Assembly: GCA_031280855.1 (NCBI GenBank)
Contig: JAITGH010000083.1
Span: 1 to 5,823 of the forward strand
Length of the DNA: 5,823 nt
DNA from: Oscillospiraceae bacterium
Lineage (GTDB): Bacteria > Bacillota > Clostridia > Oscillospirales > Oscillospiraceae
Reading direction: 5' to 3'
Shown: piece after piece, positions 1 through 4,843 of the stretch
How the letters are laid out: the number at the start of each line of letters is the position of its first letter
Numbering within the stretch: the stretch's first letter is position 1
Program-made: the position numbers and the translations under genes
The notes under the pieces: generated by a model
What the model was told of the DNA's origin: nothing
Seen by the model: only the letters and a program-made list of their open reading frames with translations
The model's database searches: none

Positions 1-195
1 GAGCGGCAGATCGCCTCCGTATACCTTGACAATCCCAACGGCTCGGAGTACGACGTCGAGGGCGTCATCAGCCCCGACGGGCGCGTGTTCGGAAAAATGT
101 GTCACACCGAGCGCGTGAAACGCTTCGTCGCCAAGAATATTCCGGGTATTAAGGAGCAACCGATTTTTGAAAGCGCATATCACTACTTTAGTTAA
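1..195 (+). CDS. purL: Phosphoribosylformylglycinamidine synthase, C-terminal end (partial)
   Basis: The 3' end of a gene that begins before the window: 64 codons, then TAA at 193-195. FGAM synthase makes formylglycinamidine ribonucleotide from FGAR, glutamine and ATP in cytoplasmic purine synthesis. The fragment matches the end of its class I glutamine amidotransferase domain: NPNGS at visible residues 11-15, then EGVISPDGRV, then MCHTER at 33-38. His35 and Glu37 sit where the His and Glu of the Cys-His-Glu triad are expected; the Cys lies outside the window. The tail KNIPGIKEQPIFESAYHYFS resembles the end of the long, single-chain PurL of clostridia rather than separate PurQ. The usual GHSER/PHPER motif reads CHTER here, with the catalytic pair retained. 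A separate PurQ cannot be fully excluded from this fragment. The stop lies inside the next gene, so the two are probably co-transcribed. Confidence 0.88.
   Translation, partial: ERQIASVYLDNPNGSEYDVEGVISPDGRVFGKMCHTERVKRFVAKNIPGIKEQPIFESAYHYFS
151..156 (+). promoter_or_regulatory. Ribosome binding site that sets the TTG start of the GtrA gene
   Basis: AAGGAG lies 10 bases before the TTG at 167, inside the purL coding sequence. It is the only good Shine-Dalgarno match nearby, and no other in-frame ATG or GTG gives a full first membrane helix, so it decides the unusual start codon. Confidence 0.7.
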
Positions 196-595
196 GTTCG
201 GACTGTTCGGAGTCGTCAACACCGCTATCGACTGGCTTGTAAGCGTATTGCTCGTGGCGCTGGCGCACGCGCCGGAGTGGCTTGCGACCGCGCTCGGCTA
301 TTGCTGCGGCATCGCGTGCAGCTACTTGCTGAACGGACGGTTCACGTTCAAGGCTCGCGGCAGGGTGCCGCAATTCATCGCGGTTAACGCTGTCAGTCTG
401 GCGGTGAGTATTGGGCTTGCCAAACTCTTCAGCGAGATCTTGCACCCATTCACCGCGCCGATCCTGACGTTCAAGCCAAGTACGCTCGACTACATGCTCA
501 GCAAGGCGATCACCGTATGCGTGACGATGGCGATCAACTTCATCGGGTACCGCAAGTTCGTGTTCGTAGTGACGACGAAGACGGAGCGCGATTGA
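167..595 (+). CDS. GtrA-family four-helix membrane protein
   Basis: A 142-residue protein of the GtrA family (PF04138 type). These are small integral membrane proteins linked to moving or presenting polyprenyl-linked sugars for cell-surface polysaccharide; the exact role here is unknown. Four hydrophobic segments are visible at about residues 8-32, 38-55, 70-92 and 109-133. Family hallmarks are the FGLFGVVNTAID stretch (11-22) at helix 1, the N56-x-x-F59-T-F pattern after helix 2, and the closing NFIGYRKFVF (124-133) in helix 4. Length is normal for the family. Translation starts at TTG, supported by AAGGAG upstream, and the gene overlaps the end of purL by 29 bp in another frame, which suggests translational coupling. 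No glycosyltransferase partner gene is visible beside it. The family call is secure, the substrate is not. Confidence 0.85.
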   Translation: MKAHITTLVKFGLFGVVNTAIDWLVSVLLVALAHAPEWLATALGYCCGIACSYLLNGRFTFKARGRVPQFIAVNAVSLAVSIGLAKLFSEILHPFTAPILTFKPSTLDYMLSKAITVCVTMAINFIGYRKFVFVVTTKTERD

Positions 596-605
596 CGCGC
601 TCCGT
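581..605. terminator. Perfect hairpin between convergent genes, likely bidirectional terminator
   Basis: ACGGAGCGCG (581-590) and CGCGCTCCGT (596-605) form a perfect 10-bp stem with a 5-base loop, ATTGA, that contains the TGA stop of the GtrA gene. It lies between the rightward GtrA gene and the leftward SPFH gene, whose stop is at 623-625. Neither side has a clear run of U in the transcript, so it may act as a weak or factor-assisted terminator, or as a 3'-end stabiliser. Confidence 0.6.
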
Positions 606-622
606 TCAAGGTTCGCGTTAGA

Positions 623-1624
623 TTACTCTGTCTGAGCGATAGCGTCGGGCGGTATGTTGATAATCGGATAAACGGGAGTAGCGGCTCCGCCGCCGAGTTG
701 CACGGAGGGCACGGTACCGTTCCACGATTGGATTCGCGTGTACTCGAGCAGTTCGGGCGTGAGGCTTTCAGCGACGACGCGGTTCGCCTCCGCTTCCGCT
801 TTTGCACTGACCTCGACGGAGTACGCGTCTGCGTCCGCGTTGATCTTACGGCGTTCCGCATCTGCGTTGGCTTGAATGATCTGGCGCTCCGCCTCTTTCT
901 GTGCGACGATGTTCTGCGACTCCTGCTCCGTTTGAGTCGTGAGTTTACGTTGTTGCGCGACCTGCTTCGCCTCGACTGCGGCGGTGAACGCGTCCGTGAA
1001 GTCGATGTTCTCGATATTCACGCCGATGATGTCGATGCCGTAGTTCGCCATGTCGGTATTCAGCAATTCCTCGATAGCGATGCCGAGCGCCGAGCGGTTC
1101 TCTATGAGTCCCTCAGCAGTATAGCCGGTGAATACTTTCTTGAAGTCTTCCAGTACCCTCGGATAGATGACGGTCTGATAGTAGTTCACGCCGACGTTGC
1201 GGTACAGATTCTGCGATTGCGTGCGATCGACGGTGAAGTTGACCGAGCCTGCGACGTCAGTCTGCTGGATGTCGGAGGAAAACGCCTCGAGTTGGAACGT
1301 TTGGATCTGAACTCGGTTATCGATGATTTCGACTTGCTGATAGGGAAGCTTGAAGTTAACGCCCTCGGTTTGGATGTTGCCCTCGACCTTACCGAATGTT
1401 ACCAGTACGCCCGTGTGCCCGGCGGGTACGCTTGTTACGCAACTCACCAGTGTAAGCAATAGCGGCAACAACGCAAGGAATTGCATCTGACGCGGTTTCC
1501 ACGTCCGAGCAGTCTTAGTGTACGCGTTCCCGTTGCGATCGTGCGCTTCCGTGCGAGTGACGGAGAATCCGGTGACGATGAAGACCACGATTGCTCCAAT
1601 TAGTGCCAGTGTAATCCAAGCCAT
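623..1624 (-). CDS. SPFH/prohibitin-like membrane protein
   Basis: A 333-residue SPFH (band 7) protein. Relatives are membrane-anchored and assemble into large rings that organise membrane microdomains and often regulate membrane proteases. Two hydrophobic segments lie near the N-terminus (about 3-20 and 47-63), then the SPFH domain starts at VPAGHTGVLVTFGKV (66-80). Residues 213-285 are an Ala/Glu/Gln-rich helix with repeated ADAE and KAEAEA patterns, a likely coiled coil. WNGTVPSVQLGGG (301-313) matches the W-(D/N)-G-x-(L/V)-P motif typical of prohibitin-type tails. The ATG start is supported by AGGAGGA seven bases upstream. It lies 67 bp after the glycosidase gene in the same direction, with a hairpin between, and no promoter of its own is evident, so read-through transcription is likely. 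Classification is confident; the process it serves is unknown. Confidence 0.9.
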   Translation of the reverse strand: MAWITLALIGAIVVFIVTGFSVTRTEAHDRNGNAYTKTARTWKPRQMQFLALLPLLLTLVSCVTSVPAGHTGVLVTFGKVEGNIQTEGVNFKLPYQQVEIIDNRVQIQTFQLEAFSSDIQQTDVAGSVNFTVDRTQSQNLYRNVGVNYYQTVIYPRVLEDFKKVFTGYTAEGLIENRSALGIAIEELLNTDMANYGIDIIGVNIENIDFTDAFTAAVEAKQVAQQRKLTTQTEQESQNIVAQKEAERQIIQANADAERRKINADADAYSVEVSAKAEAEANRVVAESLTPELLEYTRIQSWNGTVPSVQLGGGAATPVYPIINIPPDAIAQTE

Positions 1625-1631
1625 AGTGTTT

Positions 1632-1638
1632 TCCTCCT
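1632..1638 (-). promoter_or_regulatory. Strong ribosome binding site of the SPFH gene
   Basis: Read on the minus strand this is AGGAGGA, seven bases before the ATG at 1624. It fixes the start so that the first hydrophobic segment is included, rather than an internal ATG at codon 47. Confidence 0.8.
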
Positions 1639-1650
1639 ATAATAAGACGT

Positions 1651-1684
1651 GGGCGGCGCACGGTAGTTCGTCAACGCGCCGCCC
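1651..1684 (-). terminator. GC-rich hairpin between the glycosidase and SPFH genes
   Basis: GGGCGGCGC (1651-1659) and GCGCCGCCC (1676-1684) make a perfect 9-bp stem with a 16-base loop, beginning 7 bp after the glycosidase stop. In the leftward transcript it is followed by the moderately U-rich CUUAUUAU and then the SPFH ribosome binding site. It may be a leaky intrinsic terminator lowering SPFH expression, or an mRNA 3'-end stabiliser. The U-tract is imperfect, so strength is uncertain. Confidence 0.5.
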
Positions 1685-1691
1685 GTTGCGA

Positions 1692-3470
1692 TTACTCGCC
1701 GTATTTCGACGCGAACCAGAAGAAGCAGCTGGACGCCCACGCGCTCCAGAATAGTCCGCGCTCCCCGAACGCCGTCAGGCTGCGATCCTCTTTCCCCGTC
1801 AGCGCGTTGTAGATGTGGAAGTAGCCGTACTTCGCAAGCGCGTCGCAATAGCCAAGCGCGACTTTCTTCGCAAGATCGGAGCGTCCGCACTCCTCAAGCG
1901 CGAGCACGATCAGGAACTGCGCGGGAGTGATGACGCTTCCCGCAGTGAACCCGTGCCGGAAGTACGGGCTGGTCGGAGCCTCACTTGCGATCCCGAACGG
2001 CGTGTCCAGCCCGTCGTCGCTGAACATCCACGCGATGCTCTTGTCCAGAATCTCCTGCGGGAGCCGCTTACCGAGTATCAGCGCGCAATACAGCGCGACG
2101 GTCTTGCTGTCGCTGCGAGCGCCTGTTTCAGGGTTGTAGGCGAACCAACGCTCACCGTCCCAGAACTTCTGCGGGATCTTCGCGATCAGTGCTTTCGACT
2201 TCGACTCCCACTCCGCGCAGACGCTTTCATCTTTGCCGATCGAGCGTCCGAACTCCGCCAGCGCCTCCTCACACAGCGCGAGGAACGCGTTAAGCTCCGG
2301 GCTCGCGTTCGGGAATCCGACGTTGTACGCGGGACTGTCCTCCCAGCCGGTCTCGATGATGTTCTGGAACTCGACGACACCATCCTTGTCGACGTCACGG
2401 AACTTGATCCAATAGTTCGTCCACAGTGCGAGCCGATCCCAGACCTCCAGCTTCTCTTCAACCGGTATCGCGCTGAGATCGCGGTTCTTAAGCAGCCAGA
2501 GTAACGCCGCGCCGTGAACCGGCGGCTTCAATCCGTCCGACGGCTGAGCGCGGTACAGCAGCGAGTCAACGATGCGCCCGTTCTGATCCATCTGATCGAA
2601 GCTGGAGGCGAAGACGCTCCACGCGTGACGGATGTCGTTGCTCAGCCATACCGCTTGCATCGGCTGCTGCCAGACGAACGCGCCCTCGAAGATGCAGTGG
2701 ATCATCTTGACCATCGTGTGCTTGTAATCGCTTTCGCCGTCGGGGTCGACGGTCATGTTCCACGTCTGCCAAAGCGAAGTGAGACGATGCGGCTCGTACT
2801 TCGCCGGAAGCTTCGGGCAAATCCGGGCGGCGAAGTCGTCGAAGTCGGCTTTGACGTTTGCGAGCCCCTGCTCATACGACGGGTATTCGGAAGTCGGGCG
2901 GCGAGTCGGGTCGCGCAGCCACTCCTCGAAGCCCAGCAGCAACTCGCCATTCGCGTCCGGCGTTAGGTCGAACGTGCGCCCCATAGAGACGAGCTTACCC
3001 TTCAGCGGCAGCAGCAATACCTTGAACGTGCCGAACCGCACGAGCCGCGATCCGATGTCGTCCATCTGATCCATGCCGCTCGGCAGTGCGAAGAACACGC
3101 CTCCGCCCCCGCCGGAACCTCCGGTAGTCAGGCGCAGCGTTAACCCGTCGGTACCTTTCGCGAGTACCAGTCCGCGCTCCGCGATCGTGAAGCGAACCTC
3201 ACCGAAGTTGCAGCGCAGCGCGACCTCGTACGGAGTCGTGTCGATGACTGCCGGCCAGACTTTGCCGTCGTGCACAAGCTCGAACTTGATCTGACGGAAC
3301 CCGTTCGGCGCGCTGAAGTCCGACGCCATCTGCGTGCGAGTCGTGCACAGCCATAGGTTGCACTTCCCGTACAAGTCCTCGCCGTTGTTGTCGTTTGCGA
3401 AGGAGAAGAACGATCCCCTGCGACCGAACGGCGCGTCCAGTAAGTCCACGAATTTCTTGCTTTGCAGCAT
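1692..3470 (-). CDS. GH63/MGH1-like (alpha/alpha)6-barrel glycoside hydrolase
   Basis: A 592-residue protein that looks like a clan GH-G type glycosidase (GH63, GH37 and mannosylglycerate-hydrolase-like enzymes), which cleave alpha-glycosidic bonds by inversion. Residues 1 to about 175 look beta-rich, consistent with the N-terminal sandwich domain of such enzymes, and include an eight-residue glycine-rich stretch (117-124). From about 195 onward the sequence is helical and Trp-rich, as expected for the barrel. ETGWEDSP (373-380) matches the family's acid motif, with Asp378 the likely general acid. YFRHGFTAG (503-511) and LFWSAW (573-578) match later barrel motifs. The Glu normally preceding the N-P-x-T-G motif is not evident: FHIYNALTG (551-559) has His552 there. 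No signal peptide is seen, so it is probably cytoplasmic. Substrate cannot be named. The start at 3470 is preferred over an ATG at 3485 because GGAGG precedes it by eight bases and the upstream ATG lies only about 12 bases from the predicted transcription start. Confidence 0.75.
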   Translation of the reverse strand: MLQSKKFVDLLDAPFGRRGSFFSFANDNNGEDLYGKCNLWLCTTRTQMASDFSAPNGFRQIKFELVHDGKVWPAVIDTTPYEVALRCNFGEVRFTIAERGLVLAKGTDGLTLRLTTGGSGGGGGVFFALPSGMDQMDDIGSRLVRFGTFKVLLLPLKGKLVSMGRTFDLTPDANGELLLGFEEWLRDPTRRPTSEYPSYEQGLANVKADFDDFAARICPKLPAKYEPHRLTSLWQTWNMTVDPDGESDYKHTMVKMIHCIFEGAFVWQQPMQAVWLSNDIRHAWSVFASSFDQMDQNGRIVDSLLYRAQPSDGLKPPVHGAALLWLLKNRDLSAIPVEEKLEVWDRLALWTNYWIKFRDVDKDGVVEFQNIIETGWEDSPAYNVGFPNASPELNAFLALCEEALAEFGRSIGKDESVCAEWESKSKALIAKIPQKFWDGERWFAYNPETGARSDSKTVALYCALILGKRLPQEILDKSIAWMFSDDGLDTPFGIASEAPTSPYFRHGFTAGSVITPAQFLIVLALEECGRSDLAKKVALGYCDALAKYGYFHIYNALTGKEDRSLTAFGERGLFWSAWASSCFFWFASKYGE

Positions 3471-3478
3471 TATGTAAC

Positions 3479-3483
3479 CCTCC
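3479..3483 (-). promoter_or_regulatory. Ribosome binding site deciding the glycosidase start
   Basis: On the minus strand GGAGG is followed by eight bases and the ATG at 3470. It overlaps an earlier in-frame ATG (3485). The only other SD-like sequence, AGAGGTG at 3503-3497, would lie at or before the predicted transcription start and be mostly absent from the mRNA. This favours the inner start. Confidence 0.65.
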
Positions 3484-3503
3484 ATTTTATTCTATTCACC
3501 TCT

Positions 3504-3532
3504 ATTATACCACAAAGTCAACATAAAGTCAA
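3504..3532 (-). promoter_or_regulatory. Sigma-A promoter of the glycosidase-SPFH genes
   Basis: Minus strand: TTGACT (3532-3527), a 17-base spacer, then TATAAT (3509-3504), a perfect -10 preceded by TGG that gives an extended -10. Predicted transcription start is near 3497, leaving a leader of about 26 bases before the preferred ATG. A second TTGACT (3521-3516) within the spacer is too close to the -10 to be the -35. Confidence 0.82.
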
Positions 3533-3561
3533 GCGAAATCGTCAAAATGTCGATAAAATGT
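3514..3561. repeat. Short A-rich direct repeats with 11-bp period
   Basis: AAAGTCAA occurs at 3514-3521 and 3525-3532, and AAAATGT at 3544-3550 and 3555-3561; both pairs have an 11-bp period, with another AAA at 3536-3538 in step with the first pair. They overlap and lie upstream of the glycosidase promoter. They could be an activator site, an UP-like element or a curved stretch; the sequence alone does not decide. Confidence 0.45.
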
Positions 3562-3598
3562 AACAATTGCCCCGGCAAGAGCGGCGAGTCCGGGCGGC

Positions 3599-3621
3599 TT
3601 TACCGTGCGAATCGCGGTAAA
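3599..3621. repeat. Inverted repeat in the divergent control region
   Basis: TTTACCG (3599-3605) and CGGTAAA (3615-3621) are perfect inverted 7-mers around a 9-base centre. An alternative fold pairs TTTACC with GGTAAA and GCG with CGC around AAT, leaving a two-base bulge. It lies between the two divergent promoters and outside both predicted transcripts, so a protein-binding dyad is more plausible than an RNA hairpin. No regulator is identified. Confidence 0.4.
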
Positions 3622-3654
3622 TTGTAAATAAACTAAAAACTTCTGAAAAAACTA

Positions 3655-3683
3655 TTGACAAACGAACGAAAGAGTGCTAAACT
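3655..3683 (+). promoter_or_regulatory. Sigma-A promoter of the hrcA-grpE-dnaK operon
   Basis: TTGACA (3655-3660, consensus -35), a 17-base spacer, and TAAACT (3678-3683, four of six matches to the -10). The stretch 3620-3654 just upstream is strongly A-rich, like an UP element. The predicted start is near 3690, inside the left arm of the CIRCE operator, the usual arrangement for HrcA control. Confidence 0.8.
3672..3680 (+). repeat. Extra CIRCE half-site overlapping the -10 region
   Basis: GAGTGCTAA is an exact copy of the right arm of CIRCE, seven bases before its left arm. It overlaps the spacer and first bases of the -10, so protein bound here would block the promoter directly. Confidence 0.75.
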
Positions 3684-3687
3684 GCAA

Positions 3688-3714
3688 TTAGCACTCGAGG
3701 TGATAGAGTGCTAA
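3688..3714 (+). promoter_or_regulatory. CIRCE operator (HrcA binding site)
   Basis: TTAGCACTC (3688-3696), nine bases, GAGTGCTAA (3706-3714) is an exact match to the CIRCE consensus. HrcA bound here represses class I heat-shock operons. It covers the predicted transcription start and ends 16 bases before the hrcA ATG, so the arms can also fold as a hairpin near the mRNA 5' end. The arrangement implies autoregulation of hrcA together with grpE and dnaK. Confidence 0.97.
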
Positions 3715-3730
3715 CGATTGAGAGGTGCTG

Positions 3731-4276
3731 ATGAACACCGACGCCGGTTTATCTGAACGCAAGAAGCTAATCTTGCGTTACATCGTCGACGAGTACATCG
3801 AAACCGGTCGACCCGTCAGCTCGAAGGCTATCGCGGAGCTTTCCGGCTTGAACTTGAGCGCGGCGACGATTCGCAACGAGATGAGCGACCTTGCAGAGAT
3901 GGGGTTGCTGGATCAGCCGCACACGTCCTCCGGCAGAATCCCCTCTCCGCTTGCGTACCGTATTTACGTTGGCGAGCTAATGCGGGAGCAAAAGCTTTCA
4001 GTCAACGAAACGAAGGAGATCAACGAGGCTCTGCGCCAACGGCTTGCTCAGCTGGACGCGCTGATCGCCGACTTGACGCATATGGTCACCGAGCTAACCA
4101 ATCATCCCGCGTTCGCGCTGCTGAAGAGCCGCGCATACCTTTCCGGGGCGGCGAACGCGCTTGACAGACCGGGCTATGACGAGATCGAGAGAGCCAGACA
4201 GCTGCTGGCGTATATCGATACTACGCCGACTGCTCTGCCGCCGGCCTCGGAGCCCGACTCTACTATCACAACTTAA
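3731..4276 (+). CDS. hrcA: Heat-shock repressor HrcA, shortened form
   Basis: A 181-residue HrcA, about half the usual ~340. HrcA binds CIRCE and represses chaperone genes. The DNA-binding winged helix is intact: LSERKKLILRYIVDEYIETG (7-26), the GRPVSSKAIAE segment, recognition region LSAATIRNEMSDLAEMGLL (42-60) and wing SSGRIPSPLAYRIYV (66-80). A helical linker follows (about 88-128), ending in ELTNHPAFALL. The sequence then jumps to YLSGAANALDRPGYDEIERARQLLAYI, split here as residues 136-153 and 154-162, which resembles the family's G-x-x-N-x-L-x-x-P-E-F segment normally about 100 residues later. The remaining GAF-like and C-terminal parts, including the usual GPxRMxY motif, are absent, and the tail is a low-complexity Pro/Thr/Ser stretch. 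ATG 3731 is preferred (GAGG at 3722-3725) over the in-frame GTG at 3725, which lacks an SD. It is first in the operon, under CIRCE. Identity is secure; whether it still dimerises is unknown. Confidence 0.9.
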   Translation: MNTDAGLSERKKLILRYIVDEYIETGRPVSSKAIAELSGLNLSAATIRNEMSDLAEMGLLDQPHTSSGRIPSPLAYRIYVGELMREQKLSVNETKEINEALRQRLAQLDALIADLTHMVTELTNHPAFALLKSRAYLSGAANALDRPGYDEIERARQLLAYIDTTPTALPPASEPDSTITT

Positions 4277-4281
4277 GGAGG
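4274..4281 (+). promoter_or_regulatory. Ribosome binding site of grpE overlapping the hrcA stop
   Basis: TAAGGAGG begins with the TAA stop of hrcA and sits 10 bases before the grpE ATG. A near-perfect SD sharing the stop codon suggests translational coupling, and shows that the short hrcA end is joined cleanly to the operon. Confidence 0.8.
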
Positions 4282-4291
4282 CAATTACGCA

Positions 4292-4792
4292 ATGGACGAC
4301 GAAGCGATCATCACCGAGGAAACACCCGTCGAGCCGGAAGTGCTCGACGCGCCGAAGCCCGAATCCAGCGATGCCGCTCTGGCTGCGGAAAAAGACAAGT
4401 ACCTGCGGCTTGCCGCTGAGTACGCAAACTACAAGAATCGCACGAAGGGCGAGCTTGACTCACGATTCACTGACGGCAAGTCAGAGGTCGTCAAGGCAAT
4501 CTTGCCGATCTGGGATAACCTCGACCGCGCATTGAAGCAGGACAGCAGCGACCCCGCCTACAAACAAGGGATTGAGCTGATCATGCGCCAGGTGAACGAC
4601 ACGTTCGAGCGGCTTGGAGTCGCCGCCATCATCGCGGAGCCCGGTACCGCGTTCGACCCGGAGCTTCACAACGCGATCGCGCACGTTGAAGACGACGCGC
4701 TTGACGCGAACGTCGTCGCGGAGGAGTTTCAGCGCGGCTTCACGCTCGGCGGCAAGGTCGTGCGGCACTCGATGGTTAAGGCTGCGAACTAG
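4292..4792 (+). CDS. grpE: GrpE, nucleotide exchange factor of DnaK
   Basis: A 166-residue GrpE, slightly short for the family. GrpE is a cytoplasmic dimer that releases ADP from DnaK and so drives its chaperone cycle. The first ~30 residues are acidic and probably disordered. The long dimerising helix runs from about 30 to 75 and includes LRLAAEYANYKNRTKGE (38-54), followed by ILPIWDNLDRAL (70-81) of the helical bundle. The C-terminal beta domain that contacts DnaK carries FDPELHNAI (121-129) and GFTLGGKVVRHSMVKA (149-164), a close match to the family's G-(Y/F)-x-L-x-x-(K/R)-V-(L/V)-R-x-x-x-V ending; His159 replaces the usual Pro. It lies 15 bp after hrcA and 51 bp before dnaK. All expected parts are present. 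Confidence 0.97.
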   Translation: MDDEAIITEETPVEPEVLDAPKPESSDAALAAEKDKYLRLAAEYANYKNRTKGELDSRFTDGKSEVVKAILPIWDNLDRALKQDSSDPAYKQGIELIMRQVNDTFERLGVAAIIAEPGTAFDPELHNAIAHVEDDALDANVVAEEFQRGFTLGGKVVRHSMVKAAN

Positions 4793-4843
4793 GCGGCCGG
4801 AGTTAATTGATTTCCAAACAATAGTAACGAATAGGAGAATGAC

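Noticed and set aside
698..1462. 254-codon open frame on the plus strand opposite the SPFH gene
   Set aside because: It is antisense to a gene with clear domain structure and a strong ribosome binding site. Its product is a repetitive Arg/Leu/Asp/Val sequence typical of reverse-strand reading of GC-rich DNA, with no SD or family match.
1639..1674. Possible own promoter for the SPFH gene (TTGACG and TATTAT on the minus strand)
   Set aside because: The spacing is 24 bases instead of 16-18, and the start site would fall in or after the ribosome binding site.
1815..2504. 229-codon and neighbouring plus-strand open frames opposite the glycosidase
   Set aside because: They are shadows of the glycosidase coding strand: low-complexity Arg-rich products with no start signals.
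3571..3594. CCCGG...CCGGG inverted repeat in the divergent region
   Set aside because: The stem is only 5 bp around a 14-base loop in a GC-rich patch, which is expected by chance.
4161..4535. Plus-strand frame overlapping the hrcA end and grpE, considered as a possible frameshifted remainder of HrcA
   Set aside because: The translation is Ser/Arg/Thr-rich and shows none of the missing HrcA motifs (no GPxRMxY, no Y-x-x-G), so it does not restore a full-length HrcA.
4793..4843. Possible internal promoter or hairpin between grpE and dnaK
   Set aside because: Apart from a CGGCCG hexamer and the dnaK ribosome binding site, no -35/-10 pair or stable stem is visible.
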